Translations under genes and position numbers: made by a program
Assembly (NCBI GenBank): GCA_035578905.1
Contig: JAQJVL010001122.1
Location: 1 to 64,000 of the forward strand
From: Stictocephala bisonia
Lineage: Eukaryota; Arthropoda; Insecta; Hemiptera; Membracidae
Reading direction: 5' to 3'
DNA: 64,000 bases
Shown here: in pieces, positions 46,484 through 57,385 of the stretch
Layout: every line of letters starts with the position of its first letter
Numbering within the stretch: position 1 is the first letter of the stretch
Notes under the pieces: generated by a model
What the model saw: the letters and a program-made list of their open reading frames with translations, nothing else
Databases searched by the model: none
What the model was told of the DNA's origin: nothing

Positions 46484-46966
46484 GTTTAGTGGCAGAGGAA
46501 AGACCTTGATTGCAGGTCGAGTGTAAGTCCCTGAAGGCGTCTTGATGGTGACCACTCGCACGGTGCCATCAGGTCCAGGGTGAACGTCAGTGATACGTCC
46601 AAGAGGCCAGGTAAGAGGTGGTGTCGGGGATTGCACCAAGACGAGATCTCCAATTTTGAGGTTCTCCTGGGGAGTGCTCCATTTAGAACGTTGTTGTAGA
46701 GAGTGGAGGTATTTCAATTTCCAGCGATGCCAGATGCGTTGGTGAAAGGCCTGGACTAGTTGCCAATGGCGAAGTCGATTGGTAGGAACATCAGAGAGAT
46801 CGGGTTCTGGTAGGGCAGCCAGAGGAGCACCAATCAAGAAGTGACCAGTTGTTAAAACTGAGATTTCAGAAGGGACTGAGCTGAGAGCAGTAAGTGGTCG
46901 AGAATTTAGCATTGCCTCTACTTGAATTGATAGTCTGAAATTGTGGTAAGGTAAGCACGGTTTCAT
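46484..46966 (-). CDS. BEL integrase C-terminal part, shifted frame
   Basis: About 150 residues in a frame different from the main gag-pol frame carry the end of the BEL integrase. They start with the conserved QVEAMLNSRPLTALS segment, then HFLIGAPLAALPEPD, NRLRHWQLVQAFHQRIWHRW, and a final GDLVLVQ...PLGRITDVHPGPDG..RVV domain (DUF5641) typical of BEL/Pao. The upper part overlaps the end of the main frame. The junction lies around 46920-46935 and needs a one-base shift. This may be a disabling mutation or a base error, because the remainder is intact. Confidence 0.85.
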
Positions 46967-49900
46967 TGATCACTCGTTTGAGATGGTATTTTGCACTTTT
47001 AACTGCACTTTCCCACAGCCCGCCCTGATGAGGTGCAGCTGGTGGGTTAAAATGGAACGTAATTCCTCGGGATGAGGTAAAATGAACAATCTTGTCCTGT
47101 GAAACAGATGAGAGAGTTGATTCACGAATCACTTTTTGTAGTACTGAGTCTGCACCTACGAAGTTAGTTCCGCAATCTGAGTAGATGTTTGAGCACAGAC
47201 CACGTCGAGACACAAAACGTGTGAGAGAGGCAATAAAACCTTCCGTAGTGAGATCAGTCACCACTTCTATATGAACGGCTTTAGTAACCATGCATATAAA
47301 AATGCACAAGTAGACCTTAATGTGTCGCAGGCTCCTGAGATTGTGAATCTTGACAGTGAAAGGTCCGGCATAATCCACACCTGTTGATGAGAACGGTCGA
47401 GCTGGATTAACACGGTGTGCGGGTAAGTCACCCATAAGAGGAGTTTTGTTTTTTGGCTTATTTTTAAAGCACACGAGACACTGGAAAATACGTGAACGTA
47501 TGATACTTCTAGCACATAATATCCACACCTTGCGTGTTAGTAGTGCTTGTGTCAATTGAGGTCCAGAATGGAGATGGATGCGATGATAAAAGTCTATTAA
47601 CAACTTTACAACATGATGCCGCTTGGGAAGTACAATGGGATGACGAGTGTCATATGAGAGGTTACATTGTGCCAGTCTACCACCGACACGTATAAGACCA
47701 TCAGGATCCAGATAAGGATTCAATTTACGCAGGTGAGTGGAGCACGCAGAGTCTTTCTTCAGTGATTTAATGTCCTCACTAAATGCTGAACGTTGTACGA
47801 GTTTGAAAGTAACTACTTCAGCGTCATTCAATTCACTGATGCGTAAATGACCAGAGATTTCTTTCTTTGATCGGCACAAGTTAACAAAACGTAACACGTA
47901 CGCTAATACCCTTATGAGTTTTGTCCATGAGGAATATTTAGAAAGTATTTCCCACTCTGTGGGACCAGTTATAGTGAGCACACTAAGAGGTGTAGTCTTG
48001 ATTTCGTCCGCAGATTGAAGTTCTATTGGTGTGAAGTTAGGAGTCGGCCAGTGAGGCTTAGATAGACTTAACCATGGGGGGCCATGCCACCACAGTGGGT
48101 GGGTGACGAGTTGAGATGCAAGAACACCTCGGGAAGCACAATCGGCTGGATTGTCTGTACCTTTAATGTGTCGCCAATGATGACCAGGAATAATTTCTTG
48201 AATTTGAGCGACACGATTTGCTAAAAAAGTTTTCAATCGGTAGGTAGGTGTTTGTAGCCACGTGAGCACTACCGAAGAGTCACACCAAAGTGTCAGTTCA
48301 TTAATCTTGAGATGAGAAAACTGTCTAAGGCAATAATCAATTAGCTTAGACAAAAGATGAGCTCCACAAAGTTCTAAACGAGGCAGGGTCACCCGTTTCA
48401 GAGGGGCCACACGAGTTTTTGACAAAATTTGTCTCACAGTCACTTCTCCGCTAGAAGATTCACAACGGAAATACACTATTGCGGCATAACCACATTCTGA
48501 GGCATCAGAAAAGCCGTGTAATTCAATTACATTAGAGTGGGCTAACGGAAAAGCTCGAGGCATCTTGAGTTGAGAGAGGTAACGGCTAGTGTCATTAATG
48601 AATAATTGCCATTTATCGGCGAGATCAGGGGGGAGAGCATCGTCCCACTTTAGGCCTTGAGCCCATAGGAGCTGCATATAGCATTTAGCTACCATGATTA
48701 ATGGAGCTAGAAAACCGCAGGGATCGTACAATCTTGCAATGAGGCTTAATACAGTGCGCTTGGTTAATTTGTCTGTTTGATATTGGAAGGCATAGCGAAA
48801 ACAATCTTCTTCAGGGGACCAGTGCATACCCAGGATGGAGAATTGATGAAGTTGTGCTTCTTGCAAGAAACTAGGAGTCTCTAGATGTTCCGAAGGGAAC
48901 CTGTCGAGGAGCTGGTTGGAGTTGGACGTCCACTTCCGAAGTTCGAAGCCGCCACGACCTAAGAGTTGGATGAGCTGGTCTTGAAGTTCAAGAGCCGCCT
49001 CCACAGAGTCTGCACCAGTGACAATATCATCCACGTAGGTATGATGACGTAGTGAGTTAGCTGCCTGAGGAAAGTCAGCACCTTCATCCTCCGCAAGTTG
49101 AGTCAGAGTTTTAATTGCCAAGTATGGAGAGCTGTTCATCCCGTAGGTGACAGTGGTGAGTTTGAATGTGGATATTTTTGCGGAAGGATCATCACGCCAT
49201 AAAATGAGTTGAAAATGTTGATCGTCAGGATGGATTTTTATTTGACGAAACATCTGGCGTATGTCACATGAAAACACTATTTTATGAGACCGGAAGTTCA
49301 AAATAATGTTACAGATATCAGTCTGTAACTTTCTACCGGTGAAAAGAATATCATTGAGAGAGTAACCAGAACTGGTGTTGCTACTGGCGTCAAACACAGT
49401 CCTAAGTTTTGTTGTACTGCTAGAGTCTTTCAATACACCATGATGAGGGAGATAATAGTGAGGGATGTCATCAACATGGTCTATTTTGATCATGTGACCA
49501 AGAGCTCGATATTCAGAAATGAATGAGCGGTAAAGCTGAGCAAACTGAGGTTGTGCGTTAAATTTTTGTTCAAGAGACAGTAAACGCTTTTCAGCAGTAC
49601 TTCGAGAGAGGCCAAGAGCAGAGGGATCCGTTCTGAACGGAAGTCGCACAACATAGCGACCAGTTGAGTCACGAGTATGAGTCTTCACAAAGTATTCGTC
49701 ACAAGTGATCTCTTCTTGTGATTTAACACTGACGGGTGGTGCTTCTTCTTGTTGCCAGAATCGTTGTAAAGATGAGTGCAAGAGATCATCACTAGTAGAC
49801 AGAAGAGATATTGAGAAGTTGACCGCAGCATCCGTAGTCAAAGCACAAGGAGCTTGACCCATGAGTATGTAGCCGAAGTGTGTGCCTATCACATGAGGCA

Positions 49901-51836
49901 TGTGAGGCCCAAGCGAATGATTCTCTTGAGTAAGAATTAGAGGTAACAGAGAGCTACCTATTAATACATCAATGCCACCAGGTAAGTGGAAGGAAGGGTC
50001 AGCGAGTGTATAAGGCTTGACCTTGTCCCACACGTCAGAAGCGATACGAGTGCGTGGTAAATCCACGGAGATTTTATCTAAAATGTGAAACTGATGTTTG
50101 TTGGCCAATGTGTGGCCGGAGAGCGTTTCCAAGTTTAGATACATTACTCCCTTTGTAGAGGAGGAGTTTTGAGCGAGTCCAGATATTTTTAGATTTGAAG
50201 CATGTCGCTTGTCGTTCAAGATATTAGCGGCACGTTCAGAGAGGAGTTCACACATAGAGCCCGTGTCAAGTAATGCTCTAAAAACATGAGAAATGCCTTG
50301 AGAGGTGGTTAGCTTAATTAGAGCTGTACCGAGTAACACCGTATAATTAGATGAAGAGAGAGAGTTAGAGCTATTTTGGGCAGAGCAATTTAATACATCA
50401 GCAGAAGAGACAAAAAGAGATGAAGTTGTAGCTATATCCCTCGAAGTAACATTATGTTGATCTTGAGGTCGAGAGGACGTATGACTATCTCGAGAGGGTT
50501 GACTAGAGAGCTTAACATCAAAATGTAACATTGTATGATGTCGCTTGTCACATGTGCGACACGTTGATTTAGACTGACAATCTTTCGAGCTGTGATTACC
50601 AAGGCATGAGAAACAACGTTGGTGTTTTTTTACTAACTCGTATCTTTCATGAGGTGAGTTCTTTTTAAATGTATCACAAGCATATATTTTGTGACCTGTT
50701 TTATTACAAGCAAAACATTGCCAAGCGTTGTGTTTATTAGTAGTTCCCGACTGTGACTGAGAACTGGTTTGTGTTGTGATCATAGAGACGCCACTATGTG
50801 AAGAATTCACCCTTTTTACCAAAGCGTGTTTTTGTTGAGTTTGTAACCGTGATGAGATATTTTTGTTCACAAAAGGAGAGTTGTGTATATTAGCGTCTTC
50901 AGTTTGCGAGCACTCAATGTTCAAATATTTTATTATTTCTTCCACACTAGGTAAGGAGTGAGGACTAAAGTCTTCATTCGCATTGGATCGAAAACTTTCA
51001 AGTTTTTTACAGAGCTCATTGTCAAGTTTACGCAACAATAATGCAGATAAAAGTGGGTTATTTTGAGTTACATCGAATCCTAATGCCTTCAAGGCTTGTG
51101 AATGTTCAGTAAAAATGTTCACGAATTGACGAAGTCCCTTCAAAGAGGTAGCACTAACAGCAGGTAAGTCTAAGAGTTGATTGAGGTGTAGAGATTGCAA
51201 CCTGCGAGTATTGTGATATCTATCTCGTAGTAAATTATAGGCCACGAGATAATTAGGTGCGGAGAGAGTTAAACTTTTTACTAATGTTAAAGCATCACCT
51301 TGTAACACACTGAGTAAGTATTGGAACTTAGCCACACTGGAAAGGCTTGCATTACGATGAATCGTCGTATCAAACAGATTAATAAAACTTGTCCACGTTA
51401 GTGGGTCACCAGAAAACTTTTGCAGGTCTATTTTTGGTAACCTGACTAGAGAGGATCCAGAATGTGAAACACTACTGCTATCACTCAGTGAGCTAGGTGT
51501 TTTTGGTTCGACAGGAGGAGCAAGCACCTCAATGATTGCTGTCAAATACGCAAAGAGAGTTTCAACTTCATCTTGGTCGGAAGATAAAGTTTCATCTGAC
51601 ACACCATCGTCAGAATCAAGAGCTAAAACCCGTTGAAGGTTATTATCAAAATCAGCCTTTTTCTTTTTTATTTCATTAGAGAAGGCGTTTAGCTGTTTAA
51701 CTTGTACAGAGGTTAGAGATTCAGTTTGCGTAGAGAATTCTTCTAAAATATCCTTCAATTTATTAAAACGCACTTTGAGAAGAGCAGTTACACGTGAGTA
51801 GATGGAACTGTTAAATTCACCCATTTTGGGAGGCAT
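46866..51836 (-). CDS. BEL/Pao gag-pol polyprotein
   Basis: A 1656-residue open frame starts MPPKMGEFNSSIYSRV. Domains in order: a coiled-coil-like N-terminus; a gag core (DUF1759) from about residue 130 (LPKIDLQKFSGDPLTW); zinc knuckles near 370-440 (CFACNKTGHKIYAC, CFSCLGNHSSKDC); aspartic protease with DTGS at residue 524; reverse transcriptase with YVDD near 934; and RNase H (LPRLELCGAHLL, WCDSSVVLTWL). The integrase follows with its HHCC zinc region (H-RIHLHSG and CLVC) and catalytic residues in GVDYAGPF, SDCGTNF and GGLWESAV. The frame ends at 46866 just past the integrase core because of a one-base shift; the missing C-terminus is in 46484-46966. The protein would package, reverse transcribe and integrate the element. 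Confidence 0.95.
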   Translation of the reverse strand: MPPKMGEFNSSIYSRVTALLKVRFNKLKDILEEFSTQTESLTSVQVKQLNAFSNEIKKKKADFDNNLQRVLALDSDDGVSDETLSSDQDEVETLFAYLTAIIEVLAPPVEPKTPSSLSDSSSVSHSGSSLVRLPKIDLQKFSGDPLTWTSFINLFDTTIHRNASLSSVAKFQYLLSVLQGDALTLVKSLTLSAPNYLVAYNLLRDRYHNTRRLQSLHLNQLLDLPAVSATSLKGLRQFVNIFTEHSQALKALGFDVTQNNPLLSALLLRKLDNELCKKLESFRSNANEDFSPHSLPSVEEIIKYLNIECSQTEDANIHNSPFVNKNISSRLQTQQKHALVKRVNSSHSGVSMITTQTSSQSQSGTTNKHNAWQCFACNKTGHKIYACDTFKKNSPHERYELVKKHQRCFSCLGNHSSKDCQSKSTCRTCDKRHHTMLHFDVKLSSQPSRDSHTSSRPQDQHNVTSRDIATTSSLFVSSADVLNCSAQNSSNSLSSSNYTVLLGTALIKLTTSQGISHVFRALLDTGSMCELLSERAANILNDKRHASNLKISGLAQNSSSTKGVMYLNLETLSGHTLANKHQFHILDKISVDLPRTRIASDVWDKVKPYTLADPSFHLPGGIDVLIGSSLLPLILTQENHSLGPHMPHVIGTHFGYILMGQAPCALTTDAAVNFSISLLSTSDDLLHSSLQRFWQQEEAPPVSVKSQEEITCDEYFVKTHTRDSTGRYVVRLPFRTDPSALGLSRSTAEKRLLSLEQKFNAQPQFAQLYRSFISEYRALGHMIKIDHVDDIPHYYLPHHGVLKDSSSTTKLRTVFDASSNTSSGYSLNDILFTGRKLQTDICNIILNFRSHKIVFSCDIRQMFRQIKIHPDDQHFQLILWRDDPSAKISTFKLTTVTYGMNSSPYLAIKTLTQLAEDEGADFPQAANSLRHHTYVDDIVTGADSVEAALELQDQLIQLLGRGGFELRKWTSNSNQLLDRFPSEHLETPSFLQEAQLHQFSILGMHWSPEEDCFRYAFQYQTDKLTKRTVLSLIARLYDPCGFLAPLIMVAKCYMQLLWAQGLKWDDALPPDLADKWQLFINDTSRYLSQLKMPRAFPLAHSNVIELHGFSDASECGYAAIVYFRCESSSGEVTVRQILSKTRVAPLKRVTLPRLELCGAHLLSKLIDYCLRQFSHLKINELTLWCDSSVVLTWLQTPTYRLKTFLANRVAQIQEIIPGHHWRHIKGTDNPADCASRGVLASQLVTHPLWWHGPPWLSLSKPHWPTPNFTPIELQSADEIKTTPLSVLTITGPTEWEILSKYSSWTKLIRVLAYVLRFVNLCRSKKEISGHLRISELNDAEVVTFKLVQRSAFSEDIKSLKKDSACSTHLRKLNPYLDPDGLIRVGGRLAQCNLSYDTRHPIVLPKRHHVVKLLIDFYHRIHLHSGPQLTQALLTRKVWILCARSIIRSRIFQCLVCFKNKPKNKTPLMGDLPAHRVNPARPFSSTGVDYAGPFTVKIHNLRSLRHIKVYLCIFICMVTKAVHIEVVTDLTTEGFIASLTRFVSRRGLCSNIYSDCGTNFVGADSVLQKVIRESTLSSVSQDKIVHFTSSRGITFHFNPPAAPHQGGLWESAVKSAKYHLKRVINETVLTLPQFQTINSSRGNAKFSTTYCSQLSPF

Positions 51837-53143
51837 GGTGAGATAATTAAACGATAGTTAATTACAAGAGACAACAATACAGTGATATGAACCAAAACAT
51901 AAATTCCTAAACATAAATTTTTTGGCATAAACAAGCTAATTATTTTGGACACACTGAGATATGAGATAATTAATCAACTAAAAAATAATATACAGGCTCA
52001 ATTTTCATTAACACAGTTTAAAAGAGAGTGACACAAAACAATTTATGAGGTTTTCAAAAAACAATATTTTTCAAAGAGTAATTTTCCTTTACAAATTACA
52101 GTAATTAATAACATGAATGACATAGGAATAATAAAAACATTAAAAGAGAATAAGTAAAATTAAATCTAAGAAAAATACCTTTTGTTAATGTAGTCAAACG
52201 TGTAAGTTATGTGGCGAACTTCAATTCAACAGAAACATTTTGTTTTAGTACATATCTAACATATAATTTTTTAGTGCAACCTATGACCTGTTGAATTTAA
52301 CAATATTAGACAAAAATGCTCAAACGAAAATTGACAAAATGATAATCACTAATCAATAATAACTAACAATAATAATCCATTCAAAGAAATCAAAGTAGAA
52401 ACAACAACCTGATGTGTATAACATGAAATGCATTAACAATTACTTGATTGATAAAAATCAATTATTACGATTGAACTGATTAAAATATGAATAAATACCT
52501 TTGTGATAGTTAATGACAAAGCCTACTATTTGACTGTTAATGCTGGACACTCAATGTTACTTTATAAGTGAGAAAAACAACAATCTCATATAACCTTGTT
52601 AGAATAGAAAATCTATGTCCAAATTGCTATTAAAATAGGGTGAATAATTATTCTAATACAGTCATACAAAACATACAGAACACTCTACGGTATTAGTGCA
52701 ACAAAGTAAGAGCAAAAATAATATAATTCATACAAAGTAAATCAATACAAGTCAAGAATGTAAACAAACAACAATGTTTATTTGACAGTTGTTGACATTT
52801 CAACCTTAGAGAGAGAGAGAGAGTCGCTGGAATTTCCTGTCGAGTTATTGATCGCTTCGCGCGGCTATTTCTAGTGCAAGGGGTTGAGAACAGGTTTTAG
52901 ATACTTGAACTGTACATCACAACACTTAACTTTGCCAAACTGTTTCATTAGTAGAAAATAATGATTGATTGTAAAAGAAACAATTGAGTCGAAAAAATGT
53001 TTCTTTTGTTTTAAAAATTAGCAATTCAATTGAGAGAGAGAATAGTGGATCAATTAATCTCTTTGTTGATTAGAGTTTTTGTCGTAATTAACACAATTAA
53101 TTAAATATAAATAAATGGCTGTTGTCCACGGATGATACAATTT
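51837..53143 (-). other. BEL leader (untranslated) region
   Basis: About 1.3 kb of AT-rich sequence between the primer binding site and gag, with a (GA)n tract at 52807-52823. No coding frame seen. Confidence 0.6.
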
Positions 53144-53161
53144 ATCCGGCCCGGAGGACCA
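53144..53161 (-). promoter_or_regulatory. BEL primer binding site
   Basis: In element sense TGGTCCTCCGGGCCGGAT begins four bases after the LTR terminus CCTGAACA. Its complement, ATCCGGCCCGGAGGACCA, closely resembles a tRNA-Tyr 3' end ending in CCA as I recall it (about 16 of 18). The tRNA identity is inference. Confidence 0.65.
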
Positions 53162-53165
53162 AAAA

Positions 53166-53992
53166 TGTTCAGGATTGATACAAGGTATCCGTCCCGGAGT
53201 ACCAAAAATTTTACGGGATGAATGATGCGGCCCGTAGGACCAAAAATGTTGCGGGATGAATGATCCGGTTTGGAGGAGCAAAAATGTTGAGTGAATGAGT
53301 TATCCCAAAAATGTTCAAAGAGAGAGTGAGTAGAGAACGTTAATAAGTACGGAGGACCACTGCTCTTCTGGAGCAGACGTGAGAATCTAGTGAATAGGGA
53401 GGTGCTAGAATAAAAAGAGTTAACTCACCACAGAGCTTAGGTGCACACTTGTCCAGCAGGAGTAGTTGGAGACACTTATGGTAATCCAGTCCACCTTCCT
53501 TGACCACAGTCCTAGAGCACTGAAGAGTAGTCGCGGAAGTACGGACGCTTCGAAAGTCCAGGAGACTGATCACGTACCGCACAAACGAAGTTCTTGAAGG
53601 TCTGGATGAGTAGCACAAAGTTAAAAGTTAAAGCACACACACTAATTGTTGATTGGGGAAAGAGAACACGCGAGAGAGGTGCGTAAGCGTTGAGAGTACC
53701 GTGCTGTCGAGAGTCTACGTGAGGTCTAGACGAGAGAGAGACCACGCGAGCGAGGTGTGTGTACATTGAGACTGCCGTGAGATCTGGGGTGAAAACGACG
53801 CCTCGCATCGCATCAGGCGAGAGTAATTCTAGTCCACCAATAAGAACTCGAGTTACGGGGTGGCGTGATGCCTATTCTGAGGACAGATAACCCTCTCTCT
53901 CTCTTGGTTTCCGTGAGAATGTGAAATACCAAGCTTCAATGCTTACAACTATAGAATATATGAACTATATACAATTATCTTATTACCTAACA
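53166..53992 (-). repeat. BEL 5' LTR
   Basis: The 827-bp promoter-bearing LTR of the element. Its 3' end in element sense (53166-53320) contains the ladder of primer-site-like modules. Its outer end is next to the GTAGT duplication, 76 bp from tetraspanin exon 2. Confidence 0.95.
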
Positions 53993-54073
53993 GTAGTATT
54001 CATGGATTGGTTGATTGGATTATGTTTAAAGTATTATGAATTCATATTACTTCACTGTTTTTCCATTTTTCAG

Positions 54074-54283
54074 TGTGGAGGCTTGGGTCTAATAATGAGT
54101 GGTGGTATTCTTCTGGAAGACTCTGAGCGCATTCTTATGTCTCGTCTCATCCTGATCACTTTACCACAGCCGCTCTTCTACTACGTAGCACTCCTGCTCA
54201 TGTGTCTAGGCCTCGTGCTAACTGCACTCTCTGTTTTGGGCTGTTGGTCTGCCCACCTCAACAACTATTGCACCCTTTCAGTT
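54074..54283 (+). CDS. Tetraspanin, exon 2 (TM1 end, small loop, TM2)
   Basis: A 210-bp exon with acceptor TTTTTCAG (54073) and donor GTT-GTAAGTAG. It encodes 70 residues: CGGLGLIMSGGILLEDSERI completes TM1 and the small extracellular loop, and FYYVALLLMCLGLVLTALSV is TM2, followed by LGCWSAHLNNYCTL, the usual G-C-x-x-A tetraspanin intracellular junction. Only 76 bp of original intron remain between the BEL target duplication and this acceptor. Confidence 0.92.
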
Positions 54284-55750
54284 GTAAGTAGCTAAAGAGA
54301 TACAAAGCAGAAAATAAGAGAGCAATTAAATAATATTTTTTACAGTATTGCGACTATTGCCCATCTATTACCAAACTATGCGCAGTATTGTCCATAGTTT
54401 TGTTACTTTTCTCACTGCACAAAACTGTTTTAATATATAAATGCTTTCTATATTATCTAATTTTTGTTCTGTACTACTTTAGTGTGCGCAATATGATTAG
54501 TTTTTTTAACAGCTGATTTGAATAATTTAATGTTGCCCCGTAACCACAGTCTAATAATACTAGGGGACACATCTGCACGTTTCGCGTGCCAACCCCGTCA
54601 CTTTACTCACCGCTCTCGTTACACCTCGGCTTTCGGCCTGTGACTTTTGACTACAATCAATAGTAGGTTAACTGTACAACGTAAAATCACAACATTAAAT
54701 TAAATTACAGTATCTCACTCAAACTACTTGCGATGGTACCACCTATTTATTAGTATAAACACCAAATGACACCTATTTCAAACGTGTTTTTTTGATTTGT
54801 TTTTGTTTAACAGCTGAAGATTAATTAAATAAATAAAATAACTGCATTAGATTACCATTGAAATCTTCAAGTCCAGTACAACAGAGCCATGCCATTGAAT
54901 GTGAATAAAACCATGCTGACAACCTGCCCTGGTTTAAAATGAAAGATCTAATCTCCTCAATATTACAAACCACATTTTTTACATTCCAACAGATGTTAAC
55001 ACTTTTTTGAAATCATTACTGTATTTACATTTGAACAGCTGTTACTTTTCCATTCATTTAAGTTTCTCTCCATGTTATTCTTATGGCCGAAAAATGTACC
55101 TTGAGGGCTTCCCATACCTTTCAGAGTAAAAATATTGAAGAATTAAGACTTTATTGCACAACTAAGAACAGAGACAAATGTTTTGATACCACAACCGTTT
55201 ATTTTGATTTAGTTTGATTTACTTTAAAGTCAGTAGACATTGATGAAGAATTTAAAGGTTTGCTTCTCCGAAGCAACGCTACAAACAAGAAAGGAGAAAA
55301 CCCCAATTAGATGACTTTGAGTTGTACAGGGAACAGTTTTTTAATATTATGACAGTGGTGAGCCAGACAAATATTGACTGAATTACAGCATAAAATAAAC
55401 TACACCGTATATGAAGATTCTGTAATTAGAATCACTTGATTTCAAATACAGAGAGTCAATTGATGGCTGTAAATTCTTGATGGAGTGTCATGATATTGCT
55501 GCTTGTAGAGAACTAGGTACCGTGCCATAACAGAATATAGCCTATGTATAATAGGGGATTCCCCTGCATGCTTCATACGCCAACCTCGTTATTCATGTCA
55601 TGTGCTAAGTCTGTGATTATGTTAATTTCAGTACTTAAACTGTACTCTAGAACTACAAAAGCAAAAGAAAAGATATATATTTAGTATTGTTAAAATAGTC
55701 TGTAGCTTTCAAAATAGAAATATTTTTCCAATGTTCCGAAGTTTTTAAGG
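54284..55750. other. Intron 2, left part
   Basis: AT-rich intronic DNA. Two short related segments occur in the same orientation at 54547-54640 and 55545-55615 (CTAGGGGA/ATAGGGGA, C.TGCA, GCCAACC), so a dispersed repeat is present; its class is unknown. Confidence 0.4.
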
Positions 55751-55950
55751 AGATGTCTTACTTATTTTTCCTTCTTAGCCTTACTCTGCCCATTCCCAGT
55801 AGACTATTACTTTGTGTGCGAAACTTATTCAGATAGAATAAAGGGGTGAACCATTGCAGTGAAAGTGAACATTACTGATAAATAGTACTTCCAGTCCAGG
55901 ATTCAAACCTGCGCCACCCCCAACTCGGGCTCAAAGTTCATACATGTACA
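55750..55950 (-). mobile_element. Possible tRNA-derived SINE fragment
   Basis: On minus a B-box-like GGTTTGAATCC (complement of 55890-55900) lies near GCGCAGG. The plus-strand block CTTACTCTGCCCATTC at 55786 resembles 6286. An A box is not clear, so the call is tentative. Confidence 0.35.
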
Positions 55951-55951
55951 G

Positions 55952-56063
55952 TGGTAATGACTCTTCTACCCACCCACTCATAACCAAACTGTGGTAGTGA
56001 CCCTCCCACCCCGCCACTCATAACCATATTGTGATAGTGACCTTCCCACTCACCCATACATAT
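55952..56063. repeat. 40-bp minisatellite, about 2.8 units
   Basis: Units start TGGTAATGAC (55952), TGGTAGTGAC (55992) and TGATAGTGAC (56032), each followed by C/T-rich CCCAC and ACTCATAACC. Confidence 0.85.
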
Positions 56064-56357
56064 GTACTAATATTAATTATTTCACCCTTAGGATGTCCAT
56101 ATAGTTATTGAAAGGAAAGATAAATTCAATATATCTGAAATATAGGATTAATGCACTTTAGATATATGTTTTACACAGGTCAGGCTGTCAATTTCAACAA
56201 AATATATAAAAACCTCGTTTCTACCTTTAAAATTAAAAAGCCTGTGTTCACCGTGTGTTTTCAGTAAACGAGAATATATAAGAAGACAACAACCGGTGGT
56301 AATTAACCAATAATACTTATTTGCTAATCAACTTTCACGAATTCCCAACTGTTACTA

Positions 56358-57242
56358 ATGTTTAAAAGTAGTGTTATGAGAACACCAGTTTCATTCCTTT
56401 GTGAATCATACTTTGTGAATAAGTATATTGGTCATACTTATCTTGGAACTCCCATTGAAGAACTTGAACAACTTTTCTGTCTGTATCCCCTTCAGCGACG
56501 TCGTATGGTCAGTGACCTGGTGTTTCTTTTCAAGCTGGTCAATGGTTTGGTTGACTGTCCGGGGCTCTTGCAGATGATAGATATACGCATTCCAAGAAAT
56601 ACCAGATCTATGACGATTTTTGGCCGTGGTTATCTGCCTACCAGCTATGCTTATCATTGTGGCTTGGCAAGACTACAGAGGACTGGAAGTATTGTGTCAT
56701 CAAGTATAGACTTTTTTTCGGAGTCTCTAACTTCTTTCAAGAGGAAGGTGAACTTGATTAGTGCAACTGTGATTGCCGCTCAGAACACTCAGTGATGGTG
56801 TTTATTGTTATTTTGATACTCGTTATCTTGTTGTTGTTATTATTGTTAATTTATTTACTGTTAGGTTTTTTGTTTTATTTACTGTTCAGTTTTGTTTTTG
56901 TTAGGTTATTTACTGTCATGCACGTTGCCGCTTATTGGTCTGTAGTAATTTATTATTTTGTTATTGCTTTGTTACTTGTCTAATGATTTGAATTTACTAT
57001 TTTTTGCATTGTTATTATGATTATGATCTTGTTGTATGTTTATTGTCTATGGTTTTCCGTTTTCATTTTCTATTAATTAATTTGTATTATTCTTGTTATT
57101 TAATTGTTATTTGTGTTCGTCATGAATATAATAGATAGGATTATTATTAATTTGTGTCATGGTGTGAGCTGCCATTGTTATTGTTATATTATTGTATGAA
57201 ATTGGTTGTTACCGTTGGATGTCAAATAAATAAATAAAAAAT
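56358..57242 (+). mobile_element. LINE 3' end (non-LTR retrotransposon) in intron 2
   Basis: An open frame at 56358-56795 gives LEQLFCLYPLQRRRMVSDLV, FLFKLVNGLVDCPGLLQMID and later FGRGYLPTSYAYH and FKRKVN. This is the conserved C-terminal tail that follows the reverse transcriptase in many insect non-LTR elements (L-x-x-R-R...D-x-x-F-L-F-K-L-x-N-G). A 3' untranslated region follows, ending in AAATAAATAAATAAAAAA at 57220-57242. It is 5'-truncated, as is usual for LINE insertions. Reverse transcriptase and endonuclease are absent. Confidence 0.75.
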
Positions 57243-57385
57243 CCCTCTCGTCTTGTTAATGTGGTTTACTAAAATTGATCATAATATTTGTAAATTTAGT
57301 ACTCATGTTGTAATAAATTTATGTTCTATGACATTCACTTTTTTGTATTTATTTTCATTCTACACCACTCCATAATCTTTTTCAG

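Larger units (their letters stand above)
45516..53992 (-). mobile_element. BEL/Pao LTR retrotransposon, nearly intact, antisense in intron 1
   Basis: An 8477-bp element is bounded by 827-bp LTRs (45516-46342 and 53166-53992) and flanked by the 5-bp target duplication GTAGT (45511-45515, 53993-53997). The LTRs begin TGTTAGG and end CCTGAACA and differ at one position that I could find (45917 C against 53567 T). A primer binding site and a polypurine-like tract are in place. It encodes one long gag-pol frame plus a frameshifted integrase tail; no envelope-like frame is visible. It is transcribed opposite to the tetraspanin gene. LTR identity implies a very recent insertion. Confidence 0.97.

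Noticed and set aside
56792..56983. 63-residue hydrophobic frame
   Set aside because: Translation of the T-rich LINE 3' untranslated region.
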